Below, in pieces: positions 8,372-17,610 of a DNA stretch of 36,138 nt; position 1 is the first letter of the stretch; each line of letters begins with the position of its first letter. Under the pieces are notes generated by a model that was given only the letters and a program-made list of their open reading frames with translations, did not search any database and had not been told where the DNA came from. Position numbers and translations under genes: made by a program. Origin of the DNA: Granulicella aggregans (GTDB taxonomy: Bacteria; Acidobacteriota; Terriglobia; Terriglobales; Acidobacteriaceae); NCBI RefSeq assembly GCF_014203275.1, contig NZ_JACHIP010000024.1, forward strand, positions 1 to 36,138. Reading direction: 5' to 3'.

Positions 8372-11300
8372 TTACCTACCCAGCCCATGGCCACGGCCGA
8401 TGCTCCGCTCGATCTCGGGCATTTCAGGTCTTTGGGTTAGCTCCGCCGATTGGGAATGCCTGACTCCTGTCGGCATGGCATGATCTAAAGCCTGCCTTGC
8501 TGTGATGGGGTTCCCATCCTGCCGATAGAATTGTCCGTTGGCTCCGTCGATGTGCAGCACCCGCTGAGTTTCAAGATGCTGATAGCTCTGGATGGTGCCG
8601 GTCTCGATCCTCCACGCAAACTGCTTTGCCTCGTCAGGACTGAGAGCCTGGTTAAGCGGAGCCCAATGCCTCTCGTGCTCCTCTCTGCTGATCCCCTTCT
8701 CGACTTGCTTCTCTTCGCGCGCTATGTGCGCACTCTGCTGAGACACGTCGCGGCCCAGAGCCTGCGGTAGCTTCTCGCGGTCGTTGGTAAAGATCTGAGC
8801 ATCACGCGCTCCACGCGAGACGGCGACATAGGCCATGCGGTTGTTGAGCAAATCCTTCGCGCCGAGTTCGGTGTCGACGTGGATGAGCACGCGGTCTGCG
8901 GTCTGCCCCTGGCTGGAGTGGCTCGTGACGGCGTAGCCATGGTCGAAATGCGGATGCTCTCGCGGATCGAAGCTGACACGGCGGCCGCCGCGGTCCATCT
9001 TCAACTGCATGCGTCCATCGTCTGTAATGCTCTCGATGGTGGCGAGCTCGCGGTTCGCGACTTTGAGGTCGGCTGATTTCGCTGGGGTGCTAAATTGAAG
9101 ACGATCTCCGACCGAAAAAGCCTTTTCCTGGTCGCGATAGACGGAGACACCCTGCTGTCGACGCGGATCATACGTCCGTTCCGATCCATCAAACCGCACG
9201 ACGGTGAGCAGGTTCTTCTCCGCGTCGACTTGCTTCACTCGGGCATACTCACCCTTCTTGATTCCGGTGTCTTTCGAGCTGCGCGAGTAGAGGAGAACAT
9301 TGTCGGGCTCATAGCGTTGCGCCCACGTCCGGTCGGCTCCCGTAAGGTCTTGCCGGGGGACCAAAGTGCCGACCTTGTACTCTTCCCTGGCGACGATGCC
9401 CCTGGCCTGCAGTTCACTGTGAATCTTCGCGTTGATCTCCGCTCGTGAGCGATTATCGGGCGAGACGACCAGGGTGCTCTCGGGCGCCCTGGCATACTCC
9501 TTCGCGATCGCCTCGATACGCTGGGATGGGTCTTTAACCTCATGCACCCGCCCCTGCCGCCCTAATCCCTCCACCGCGTCTCGAACTTCGCCTCGAGCAA
9601 GCTGCTCGACCACATGCTTCAGCTCGGGATCTTTCTGGCGAACGATCTCGCTTAGTCTGACGGTCACCATCCCGGCTTCTTGAAGCTGGGCGAAGGGCCG
9701 GCCGGCTTCAACGGCCTCATGCTGTCGTGTGTCCCCAACCAGGAGAACTCGGTCGTTCGGATGGAGCCGTGTCACGAAGTCGTGCATCTGCTTCGACGAT
9801 GCCAGCGAACTCTCATCGACGACATAGAGCGTCTTCTCCCCGGTGTCGTGGCGTTGTCCTTTAGCGAGATGCATCTGCAAAGTTGAAGTCTCAATGCCCG
9901 CTTCCGCCAACCGGGCAGCCGCTCCGCTGGTAGGTGCGAACCCCTCGATGCGGTAACCGTTCGCCTCTACACCTTCTCGGATGACCGCAAGGGTCGTTGT
10001 CTTGCCCACGCCAGCCATACCGTCCAGGCCGACGATCTTCTCGCGACTCGCGAAGATCTGCTCTGCTGCCTGCTGCTGGGCGGGATTCAGCTTCGGGTTC
10101 TGCTCAATCACCTTGGCACTGGTCTTGGCTTCAACCAATGCAGACTGATTGGCGTCGAACTTGTTACCAGCCTGCATATGCCCGATGGTCTCCCGTTCCA
10201 TGCGCAGCATAGCGGCGGTCGTATATTGCTGCCCGGCTGAGGCTGGTGCATTCTCGACGGGGCGGAACTCTCCTTGCGCGATTCGGCGATCGAACTCCTC
10301 CCGCACCTGGCTGGAAGAGGCTTGTCCCATGCTCCTGTTCATCGCGGCAGTCATGATCGCGCGCTCATCCTGCACAGAGCTCTTCTCGAAGACATGATCT
10401 CGGGCGTAGGTAACAGCTTGTTGAGCGACCTTCGGTGAATCGATCTCTTGCCGCTGGTGATTCGAGAGCGCTCGCGTTACCACCCAATCGGCCTGATGCC
10501 CATACTGAGCAGCAAGCTCACGGTGGCGGTGCAGCACCTCTGCCGGCGACTGCAACTCCTTCGAATCCCTGGTCCGATGGGCAGCGACCTGGGCAGCTCC
10601 CGCTCCCTCACGCCCAATCTCCTGCAGGTGCTTCTCAATCTGGCCACGGCGTGGGCTCGACGCCTCAAGATATTCCTGGGTGTATCCCTTGATCTCCGGC
10701 TGACCATGTTTACCGCGCTCGATCTCGTAGCCGAGATCCTGGAGCCGGGCAGCAAGCTCGGTCCGGTAGACCGTGGTCGCGAACTGTTGCGACTGGAAGA
10801 GACCGCGCTCCTGGAGAGCGCCTGTCTTCAGCTCACCCGTCTGACTGTTCTCGCGTTCGGTGACATTGAAGATCACGGCATGGGTGTGAAGCTGGGGAGC
10901 GGCATAGCCGTCGACCGGGCGAGCGGTGTCATGCTCGAAGGTCGCGGCAGCGAACTTGCCCGTCAGCTCCGGTGCCTGAATGTTGCCGATCCGCGCCTGG
11001 GTGTACCGCTCCAACTCACCAAGGGCGATACGGACACTTTCACGGTGCGCCTCGCGGACCCGGTCGTCTCCTCCAACCAATGCCGTCAATGAAACCGACT
11101 TCGGTGCTGAGAACGTCGCATCCCATCCCGCCCGGTGCTCGACCGAGGTCACTTCTCTTCCGAACTGGTTGTCATACGTCTTCGCTGGTTGATGGCGAAC
11201 GAGTTGCTCTTCGTTCATTGGGTGCTGGCCTTCGGTCAGCCGGGCGAAGTGTTCAGCCCCGACCGAGCCTTCAAGGCCCCACTGCTGTGCGAGCTTGCCC

Positions 11301-11419
11301 TGCCACTCGCTATGGCCCTGTTGGTCTTTGCTCCAGTAGTTCGCCTGCTCGGACTTGAACTCACGAGCGTGATACGTCCTTGCCTGGCCGCCGGAGAGAG
11401 ACTTCGAGATCGTCAGCAC
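8372..11419 (-). CDS. MobF-family conjugative relaxase-helicase (TrwC/TraI-like)
   Basis: The product is 1015 residues, the size of R388 TrwC. The N-terminal relaxase domain has candidate nucleophile tyrosines Y16 and Y28 and the metal-binding histidines H163, H178 and H180 (the LHTHAVIFN motif). The C-terminal superfamily 1 helicase has Walker A at about 467-475 (GMAGVGKTT), a Walker B-like VVDESS at about 533-538, and later helicase motifs including HSSQGQTADR. It would nick one strand at oriT, stay covalently attached and unwind the DNA during transfer. It starts with GTG at a position that matches the conserved family start MLTISKSLS. No ribosome-binding site is evident. Its coupling protein lies 10 kb away at 21100-23151, although the two genes are usually adjacent. 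Confidence 0.93.
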   Translation of the reverse strand: MLTISKSLSGGQARTYHAREFKSEQANYWSKDQQGHSEWQGKLAQQWGLEGSVGAEHFARLTEGQHPMNEEQLVRHQPAKTYDNQFGREVTSVEHRAGWDATFSAPKSVSLTALVGGDDRVREAHRESVRIALGELERYTQARIGNIQAPELTGKFAAATFEHDTARPVDGYAAPQLHTHAVIFNVTERENSQTGELKTGALQERGLFQSQQFATTVYRTELAARLQDLGYEIERGKHGQPEIKGYTQEYLEASSPRRGQIEKHLQEIGREGAGAAQVAAHRTRDSKELQSPAEVLHRHRELAAQYGHQADWVVTRALSNHQRQEIDSPKVAQQAVTYARDHVFEKSSVQDERAIMTAAMNRSMGQASSSQVREEFDRRIAQGEFRPVENAPASAGQQYTTAAMLRMERETIGHMQAGNKFDANQSALVEAKTSAKVIEQNPKLNPAQQQAAEQIFASREKIVGLDGMAGVGKTTTLAVIREGVEANGYRIEGFAPTSGAAARLAEAGIETSTLQMHLAKGQRHDTGEKTLYVVDESSLASSKQMHDFVTRLHPNDRVLLVGDTRQHEAVEAGRPFAQLQEAGMVTVRLSEIVRQKDPELKHVVEQLARGEVRDAVEGLGRQGRVHEVKDPSQRIEAIAKEYARAPESTLVVSPDNRSRAEINAKIHSELQARGIVAREEYKVGTLVPRQDLTGADRTWAQRYEPDNVLLYSRSSKDTGIKKGEYARVKQVDAEKNLLTVVRFDGSERTYDPRRQQGVSVYRDQEKAFSVGDRLQFSTPAKSADLKVANRELATIESITDDGRMQLKMDRGGRRVSFDPREHPHFDHGYAVTSHSSQGQTADRVLIHVDTELGAKDLLNNRMAYVAVSRGARDAQIFTNDREKLPQALGRDVSQQSAHIAREEKQVEKGISREEHERHWAPLNQALSPDEAKQFAWRIETGTIQSYQHLETQRVLHIDGANGQFYRQDGNPITARQALDHAMPTGVRHSQSAELTQRPEMPEIERSIGRGHGLGR

Positions 11420-11504
11420 AGGGATAGTTTATGTCTGGATGCGAGGTCGCAAGTCGTAACTGCCGAAAACATCGACTTTCAAGGACCTACGGCTATGATG
11501 CCGT

Positions 11505-11945
11505 ATGAGCCGACCTCTTCAGCTTCATCCTGATCTTCAAGCCCTTATAGATTCCCTCCTATCGTTCGCGAAATCGATGTTGGTCGAAGAGGGTTCATTC
11601 AACCCGTTCGGAGCCATCATGGACACGGGCGGTGCCATTCAGTGGGTGGCGGCCGATTCGGGGGAAGAGTTTCCTGCGAGCCAAGTTTCGATAGACATTC
11701 TAACCAACACGTTCAAAGAAATGGCAGCTTCCGGAGATGTCCGCGCCGCTACAATCTGCTATGACGCACTCGCAGTCCCACCTGGTAAAACGGTCAAGGT
11801 TGATGCCATAGGCTTTGCGCTTGAGCACCGTTCTGGCGAGTCCGTTACAGCGCTTATCCCTTACATTCGGGGAGAGAATAAGGATGTCGACTGCGGGGAT
11901 CTCTTCACAGTCGAACGCTCGCCGCCATTCTTCGAGATACGGTGA
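11505..11945 (+). CDS. Conserved hypothetical protein
   Basis: The product is 146 residues, soluble and acidic. It has a recognisable pattern (about residues 27-40, EEGSFNPFGAIMDTGG; then AATICYDALAVPPG, and GFALEHRSGESVTALIPYI). I believe this belongs to a widespread uncharacterised family of small bacterial proteins, but I cannot name it. It is divergent from the relaxase, 85 bp away, and could belong with the next small protein as accessory cargo. No clear Shine-Dalgarno sequence was seen. Coding is supported by the family-like pattern and by composition. Confidence 0.65.
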   Translation: MSRPLQLHPDLQALIDSLLSFAKSMLVEEGSFNPFGAIMDTGGAIQWVAADSGEEFPASQVSIDILTNTFKEMAASGDVRAATICYDALAVPPGKTVKVDAIGFALEHRSGESVTALIPYIRGENKDVDCGDLFTVERSPPFFEIR

Positions 11946-12056
11946 CGTCGGTCATGACCGACGTTCCTCCGAAACGGCATTGTCGGCAACTTCGACCCGC
12001 CCGGCGATCACAAACGGCAAGACTTCAGATAACGCCGACAGCCACGAGGTGATGCC

Positions 12057-12509
12057 TTAAGAAGCGGGCCACAAGCGGCCCCCAGCAGGCAATCGCAGAA
12101 GGCTCTCAGTTGTGCCGCAAAGAATGAACACATCATGCTCCGTCTCTGCCACTAGCCACGCACCACTCCGATCAGCGACGTAGTATTCGAAGAAGGGACA
12201 TTCGCCAAGAATCCCTTCTAAAGTCGCCACATCTACAGCGTAGACAGGGAGCGGGTGACCATCGTCCACTTCAGGTATGAAGAGAACCCTTCCTTGGGAT
12301 ACTGGCAAAATTTCGCTGAGACGAGTCGAGCCAATCTCATAGTAGACATAAGGGGTCTTCAGGCCCAACCACCACACTCGCGGCTCGCCTGTAACGAATT
12401 TGCTTTCCAACAATGTTCTGACTTGCCTGGACGCAATCTCGTCGAGACGTTCGATGTCGATGCCCAAAGTAAGGGCTGCGGTTGAGATCCAGCCTTCGAT
12501 TTCACTCAT
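12057..12509 (-). CDS. Hypothetical protein, DUF6756-like
   Basis: The product is 150 residues with no signal or membrane segment. The C-terminal half, with ECPFFEYYVADRSGAWLVAE followed by TEHDVFILCG, strongly recalls small immunity-like proteins of the DUF6756 type (E-Y-Y-x-x-D, W-L-x-x-E, H-D-V-x-x-x-x-G). The match is from memory. Tryptophan-rich WWLGL lies in the middle. It converges on the hypothetical gene at 11505. Such proteins occur as scattered cargo, sometimes as orphan immunity proteins, but no toxin partner is visible here. Confidence 0.6.
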   Translation of the reverse strand: MSEIEGWISTAALTLGIDIERLDEIASRQVRTLLESKFVTGEPRVWWLGLKTPYVYYEIGSTRLSEILPVSQGRVLFIPEVDDGHPLPVYAVDVATLEGILGECPFFEYYVADRSGAWLVAETEHDVFILCGTTESLLRLPAGGRLWPAS

Positions 12510-12759
12510 GTGGGGACAAGAACTCTAGACGGGTCATGGTCTGCTCAGAATACCCGAGGACAAGAGCGCAAGATTTTCTCGTTGGGGAGACCTCCCGCAA
12601 AACGGCGTTTGCGGAAGTTTCGGCTCCGCCAAATCATCCCGGACCGGGGAAGTTTCCGCAGCCACCGACTTTGCAACAGTTTAGCCTTCCACTAAGCTGT
12701 ATCCATGCCTCGGGCGTCTAGTCGCTGGGATCAACCCGTACCTCAAGAGGAGCTCTCAA

Positions 12760-12984
12760 ATGCGCTCTGAAAATGTTTTCCAAGCAGCGTCACGTATTCC
12801 AAACCGGTATACCCTCTGCCACGCACTCGCTCAGGCGACACGGCAATTGCATGTTGCTTCTACACGGACTCAAGACACGACCAATAAGGTTCTTGTCGAC
12901 ATAGGTAGTGGAAGCTATGGCATGGTAGTCAAGCCTCAAATACTGCAACCTCCACCGATCGAACTCGACGTTCTTACCATCTAG
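12760..12984 (+). CDS. Small RNA polymerase omega-like protein
   Basis: The product is 74 residues, preceded by a strong AGAGGAG Shine-Dalgarno sequence about 7 bases before the ATG. The segment NRYTLCHALAQATRQLH then TRTQDTTNKVL resembles the R-(F/Y)-x-L-x-x-x-A-x-x-x-A-R-x-L core of omega subunits (RpoZ), and especially the short acidobacterial versions that begin MRSE. The proline-rich tail QILQPPPIELD is also seen in that type, as far as I recall. Omega binds the beta-prime subunit and promotes assembly of RNA polymerase. A plasmid copy beside an ECF sigma factor is unusual. It is otherwise flanked by short non-coding DNA, and a weak promoter-like TTGCAA-N16-TAAGCT lies at 12671-12698. 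Assignment is tentative. Confidence 0.5.
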   Translation: MRSENVFQAASRIPNRYTLCHALAQATRQLHVASTRTQDTTNKVLVDIGSGSYGMVVKPQILQPPPIELDVLTI

Positions 12985-13171
12985 CGGAAGCCGGCATGCG
13001 AGTCTCGCGTCCCGTCTCCTGGGCCATCGAAGTTGCCGCAAACACCGGCGGTCTCAACCGGTCGCTGCAACACTGGCTTGGAGTTGAATAGCCGGAGTAT
13101 CACAATCCAACGTCTTGCGCCGGCGCTTCTCTCGTTGTGCCCTTGTACTCATGACTATAGATGTTTCTCTG

Positions 13172-14242
13172 CTACTGGCCTATTCCGAGACTGCTTACTG
13201 GAGCGGCGCCCAGAAACGCAGTTGAGAGGCCGCTTGGCGGCTTGTAGGCTGCCTCACGTTTGACCCAGATTGCCTCACCCCGGGCGACAGGTGCTCCCGT
13301 CACAACGACGTATTGGTGTCCATCGCTGGTGAACGAGATACGGTTGATTTCAATCTTCCCCGCAACCGCGCCGTCGATCGAGTTCAGCGACATGACAAAG
13401 CGTCCCTCCCCTGGGATGTAGAGATACACCGCCTCGTTTGGCTCATCTGCCAAGGCCGTGGCTCCCTCCATATCACCTACAACCTGATTGTTCTTAAGCA
13501 GAAGAGGTGACGTCAAACGTAGCTCATGGGCAGATGGATCGAGATACTCATTACTCCCCATCAGCACCGGGATGTGGTCTGTCCATTGTGCTGTCAGCCT
13601 GACTTTAGCGACGCCGCCTAACAAAGTGTCGGTGGCTTCTTCTGAAGAGACCCAAAGCTGCGTTTCGGGCATCGTTTCGGCCTGCTTATCATCGGTGCTC
13701 ACGGTTTGCTGACCAGATTGCGAACGCAGGCTCAGCAACGCCCGATCACCATTCTTTTTTAGGAAATGAACGACATAGCTGAGATTACCGCCCGCTGCTG
13801 CGGAAACACCACCGCATCGCTGAATACGCTGATCCATTGAAGACAGGGGACACCTGGCTTCATTGCCGTCACCGAACTTGATCTTCAGCAACAGCACAGG
13901 ACCATCCTCATGGGCACGAACCTCTACAAGCGCAAGCCGAGACCCAACCGCAACCACCAACATCACCAGCGCTGCAAACGCAAAACGTGGAATTCTCATG
14001 CTCTGCCACCCTTTCTCCCACAACCCCGTTATCGTGCGCCCTTGTCGTTCCCATGTGCGTTCCGGCAATTGTTCCGCGCTTTCGAGACTGCCGAAGCGAC
14101 GTAGCTCAGCTCCCATCTCCACAAAGCTTCGGAACAACTGCTGACATTCGCCACATTGGGTCACATGTTCCGCGGCCTCCTGCGGAACAGTCTCGCCGTC
14201 ATACATCGCCGAGACAAACTCCTCCACCTCATCGCACCTCAT
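13172..14242 (-). CDS. Membrane-bound zinc-finger anti-sigma factor
   Basis: The product is 356 residues from the preferred ATG at 14242, which has AAAGGAG seven bases upstream; an ATG 24 bases earlier is less likely. The N-terminal zf-HC2 anti-sigma domain has an early cysteine (MRCDEVEEF) followed by the H-x3-C-x2-C motif (HVTQCGEC). A single membrane helix follows (FAFAALVMLVVAVGSRLAL), with a large beta-rich C-terminal domain outside. It would hold the partner sigma factor at the membrane until a signal releases it. The start overlaps the end of the sigma gene by 14 bp, indicating translational coupling. The sensed signal cannot be read, but the divergent ABC-permease gene is a likely regulon member. 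Confidence 0.85.
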   Translation of the reverse strand: MRCDEVEEFVSAMYDGETVPQEAAEHVTQCGECQQLFRSFVEMGAELRRFGSLESAEQLPERTWERQGRTITGLWEKGWQSMRIPRFAFAALVMLVVAVGSRLALVEVRAHEDGPVLLLKIKFGDGNEARCPLSSMDQRIQRCGGVSAAAGGNLSYVVHFLKKNGDRALLSLRSQSGQQTVSTDDKQAETMPETQLWVSSEEATDTLLGGVAKVRLTAQWTDHIPVLMGSNEYLDPSAHELRLTSPLLLKNNQVVGDMEGATALADEPNEAVYLYIPGEGRFVMSLNSIDGAVAGKIEINRISFTSDGHQYVVVTGAPVARGEAIWVKREAAYKPPSGLSTAFLGAAPVSSLGIGQ

Positions 14243-14759
14243 GCAAATCTCCTTTCCTCGCCTCACTCACCCAGATAACGCGCAGCGCCTGACGTGCGGT
14301 AAATAGTCTGGAGCGAACGGTTCCTAGCGGGATATTCAAAATGGAAGCAAGTTCGGCATACGACTGTCCTTCCACCTCTCGCAGCCATAGCAACATCCGC
14401 TGCTCTTCGGGCAAATGTTGCAGTGCGTCCGCAATTATCCAGCCGCGCTCCGGATCCTCTCCCGAGCGGCTGTCCTCTGGAAATGCATTTTCCGGGCGAG
14501 ATCGACGCCACCACTCTGCTGCCCTGTGCCTTGCAACTCCAAACAAGTAGGCGCGGAGCGTACCTCGATCTGGATCGAAGCCACCGGGCCGCTGCCAGAG
14601 TTGGGTGAAAATTTCCTGAGTGACATCTTCGGCTGCTTGCCGGGAGCCGACCAACTGGCGCAGGAATGCTCGTATCCGGGGCGCATTCTCGACATACATC
14701 GCATCGAATGTCGACGAATCACGCGACCATGCTGTCGGAAGCTCTTGCTTGGTGTTCAA
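14229..14759 (-). CDS. ECF RNA polymerase sigma factor
   Basis: From a TTG start at 14759 (GGTGGAG upstream) the product is 176 residues, the normal ECF length. A longer frame reaches to 14924, but its extra N-terminus looks non-coding. Region 2 is clear (FDAMYVENAPRIRAFLRQLV followed by RQAAEDVTQEIFTQLWQRP). Region 4 contains LPEEQRMLLWLREVEGQSYA and the recognition helix IPLGTVRSRLF. It overlaps the anti-sigma gene and should be released from it on signal to transcribe itself and targets. The divergent ADOP permease at 15187 is the closest candidate. Confidence 0.9.
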   Translation of the reverse strand: MNTKQELPTAWSRDSSTFDAMYVENAPRIRAFLRQLVGSRQAAEDVTQEIFTQLWQRPGGFDPDRGTLRAYLFGVARHRAAEWWRRSRPENAFPEDSRSGEDPERGWIIADALQHLPEEQRMLLWLREVEGQSYAELASILNIPLGTVRSRLFTARQALRVIWVSEARKGDLHEVR

Positions 14760-15186
14760 TATGCGTCTCCACCCTCTACTTCGGGGCCGACGGCAAGAAA
14801 GTTCATCGTCCGTCTGAAAATACGCTGCAACCCCGGCTCCAGCTCTACAGGAAGAGCGTTCTGGGGCTGTACTCACTGAAACCACCATTTCTACAAAGTA
14901 CTGCGCCCCAGGATGAGCCTTCATGGCCTACTACCGCCTTGCGATTCGACCGGAAGGTGAGAACGGCCCGAACTGGAAGACCTCGCGAAGCACGAACGAA
15001 CATGGCAATGAACGGAGCCGGTGGTTGAGTGTCCTATCCTCTGTCGAGGCCGTCCATTTTCGGACATGCGTTGTCATAAACGGGCAAGCGTTGAAGCGAA
15101 TTGAAAGCTTTCTTGCCCAAAACGCCGAGAAAAACCCAATTGGTTTTGGCGCCTCAAATGCTGCAGGTGAAGATCGGAGGAACCTC
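14760..15186. other. Divergent control region of the sigma factor and permease
   Basis: 427 bp between the chosen starts. Long open frames run through it in both directions (to 14924 on minus and from 14923 on plus), but their translations do not look like protein and add nothing to the domains. It should hold both promoters. No ECF-type -35/-10 pair could be fixed by eye. The permease ribosome-binding site CGGAGGA is at about 15175-15181. Confidence 0.4.
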
Positions 15187-17610
15187 GTGAGACATTTCGC
15201 CCAGGATCTTCGCTTCACTATTCGCCAGCAGAAGCGAGCGCCTGGCTTTACGTTACTAGTTGTGCTCACCCTGGCACTCGGCATCGGCTTCGCTACCGCT
15301 GTCTTTTCGGTTATCGATGCAGTCCTTTTACTACCTCTTCCCTTCTCCAATCAGGAGCGCCTCGTTTTTCCCGACACCCATGCGCGCTCCGGTTACACCC
15401 AGCCCTGGTCGTGGCTCAGCTATGTCGATGCCCGCGCTCAGTTACGGACTTTCGAGGCTTTCGCTGGCTACACCGACTATCTCAAGATGAATCTTGATTC
15501 GCCCTCTGGACCAGTTTCGCTGACTTCGGTTCGGGGCACTGATAACTTCTTCACTGTTTTCGGGATCAAACCTCTGTATGGCCGAACTTTCTTGGCAGGA
15601 GAAGACCAACCCGGCCACGACGCAATCGTCGTGCTGAGCTATGAGGTCTGGCAGTCCAACTTTGGTGGCCGCCCCGAAATCATCGGCAAGACAATCCGTT
15701 TGGATGGCGTTCCGTCTACGGTTATCGGCGTCATGCCAGCAGGCTTTCGCTTTCCGCTTTCCGCCCGCAACGCGATCTATAAGCCACTGAACCCGGAACC
15801 AAAGCTCAAAAGCAGCCGGGGCGCACATTGGATGCGCGCGGTTGGCCTTCTCAAGCCCGGCGTTACTGCCCAGCAAGCTCAGGCCGATTTCACCTACGTG
15901 TTGGACAATCTCGGCCGAGCTTACCCCGATACTGACACCGGTCGTACCGTTCACATCATTCCTCTCCAGGAGAGTGTGACAGGGGAAGCCAGTGGCCCCC
16001 TCAAAATTCTTCTGCTCGCCGTATGTGCGTTGTTGGGTATAGCGTGCGTTAACGTTGCCGGTCTACTCCTTGCGCGGGGCATTCGACGTGAACGCGAGAT
16101 GGCACTGCGCGCCGCAATCGGTGCAAGCCGTGGTCGTTTGCTCCGCCAGGTAGTCACGGAAGGTCTCGTATTGTCTGCCATCGGTCTCGTCGCTGGTATC
16201 GCGCTTAGCTGGCTGCTACTCACCACCATACGAACCTTCCTCGTCAGTGCACTCGCTCGGGGGGCCGATGTCCATCTCAATGGAAGGGTCGTATTTTTCG
16301 CCGCGCTCATCGCCGCAGCCACCAGCGTTGCCGCTTCGCTCGCTCCGGCGCTCCGGCTTTCGAAGGCCGACCCCAATCAGGCGATGCGCAGCGGGAACTC
16401 GATAGGCGGTTCCCGCGAGCAGAATCGCCTTCGTTCTGGCTTCGTGATCACCCAGGTTGCCCTTTCGCTCGTCCTCCTCGTCATCTCGGGCCTTTTACTC
16501 CGAAATCTGCATAGCCTGCTGAATACTCCCCTCGGCTTTGATCCGAATCGCATTCTTACCACATCTATCCAGCTTTCGCCCGCCGAGTACGAGCACCGGG
16601 ACCCGCTCGCAACCTTCTATAGTCCCCTACTTGAACGTGTCTCCCATCTTCCTGGAGTCCAAGCCGCTGGCATCATCAACATCCTTCCTATTAAGAATTG
16701 GGGGAGCAATTCTGACATCCACATTGCTGGACAACCTCCTAATCCAGCTCAGCAGGAGATGCTTGCTGAGGTCCGCGTGGCGTCTAGCGGCTACTTCGAT
16801 GCAATGGGCATTCAGCTCGTGCGTGGCCGCATGCTCTCTCCCGCCGAGGACACGCCCAATCTGAAAGTTCCAAATATTGTCGTCAACGAAGCTTTCCAGA
16901 AAAAGTTCTTCTCAAGTGGCGGCGAACCGGTCGGCGCGCGAACCGACGAAGGGGATAAGAACAACATCGTTGGTCTCATCACTGACGTTCGCCAGCATCT
17001 CGCTGAGCCCCCACTCGCTGAATTGGACTGGCTCATTGACGAAATTCCGAAGGATGAAGTCGGCGAGTTTTTTAGCATGAGTCTGGTGATTCGCTCCACT
17101 GGCGATCCCAAGGCCCTGATTCCCGCTCTTCGCGATGCCATGCACCAAGTCGGCCCCACCGTCCCGTTCTCGGCACCAGAAACGATGGCAGACGTCGTTA
17201 GTGAGAGCTTGGTCTTTGAGCGAATGGAGAATTGGCTGTTCGGTCTTTTTGCCGCATCCGCCCTTCTCCTCGCCGCGATCGGCCTATACGGCCTCACCAG
17301 TCACGAGGTCGAATTCCGTACCCGAGAGATCGGCGTAAGAATGGCCCTAGGTTCTTCTCGTGGGCGTGTGGTTCGTCAGATTCTTGGCCGGGTTTCCCTT
17401 CTTCTATCCTCAGGAATTATTAGCGGCTGGATTCTCACCCTTGCCCTCCGCCAGATCCTCGGCTCAGTCGTTCAACTCCACCCCGGCCACGACTTCGTCC
17501 TACTCGCTTTACTAACTCTCTCGCTCCTTCTCTTCGGACTTGCAGCCTGTTTTCGTCCCGCCAGCAGCGCCGCTGCGATCGATCCGATTCATGCACTTCG
17601 CTCGGAGTAG
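15187..17610 (+). CDS. ADOP-type ABC transporter permease (MacB/FtsX-like)
   Basis: From the GTG at 15187, preceded by CGGAGGA, the product is 807 residues. Architecture: a first membrane helix (LLVVLTLALGIGFATAVFSVID), a periplasmic MacB-type core, three FtsX-type helices in the middle (KILLLAVCALLGIACVNVAG and following), a second periplasmic domain, and a final FtsX block (LFGLFAASALLLAAIGLYGL to the end). This duplicated FtsX layout is the acidobacterial ADOP family. These permeases lack an ATPase domain and are thought to work in MacB-like export or mechanotransmission, with ATPases encoded elsewhere. It is divergent from the ECF sigma/anti-sigma pair and may be its target. An in-frame extension to 14923 exists but lacks a ribosome-binding site. 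Confidence 0.9.
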   Translation: MRHFAQDLRFTIRQQKRAPGFTLLVVLTLALGIGFATAVFSVIDAVLLLPLPFSNQERLVFPDTHARSGYTQPWSWLSYVDARAQLRTFEAFAGYTDYLKMNLDSPSGPVSLTSVRGTDNFFTVFGIKPLYGRTFLAGEDQPGHDAIVVLSYEVWQSNFGGRPEIIGKTIRLDGVPSTVIGVMPAGFRFPLSARNAIYKPLNPEPKLKSSRGAHWMRAVGLLKPGVTAQQAQADFTYVLDNLGRAYPDTDTGRTVHIIPLQESVTGEASGPLKILLLAVCALLGIACVNVAGLLLARGIRREREMALRAAIGASRGRLLRQVVTEGLVLSAIGLVAGIALSWLLLTTIRTFLVSALARGADVHLNGRVVFFAALIAAATSVAASLAPALRLSKADPNQAMRSGNSIGGSREQNRLRSGFVITQVALSLVLLVISGLLLRNLHSLLNTPLGFDPNRILTTSIQLSPAEYEHRDPLATFYSPLLERVSHLPGVQAAGIINILPIKNWGSNSDIHIAGQPPNPAQQEMLAEVRVASSGYFDAMGIQLVRGRMLSPAEDTPNLKVPNIVVNEAFQKKFFSSGGEPVGARTDEGDKNNIVGLITDVRQHLAEPPLAELDWLIDEIPKDEVGEFFSMSLVIRSTGDPKALIPALRDAMHQVGPTVPFSAPETMADVVSESLVFERMENWLFGLFAASALLLAAIGLYGLTSHEVEFRTREIGVRMALGSSRGRVVRQILGRVSLLLSSGIISGWILTLALRQILGSVVQLHPGHDFVLLALLTLSLLLFGLAACFRPASSAAAIDPIHALRSE

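Noticed and set aside
12996..13091. 31-codon plus-strand frame after the omega-like gene
   Set aside because: The peptide looks plausible (MRVSRPVSWAIEVAAN) but has no clear ribosome-binding site and is too short to support.
14923..15186. N-terminal extension of the first ADOP permease
   Set aside because: No ribosome-binding site, not protein-like, and the GTG at 15187 has a strong Shine-Dalgarno sequence and matches the family start.
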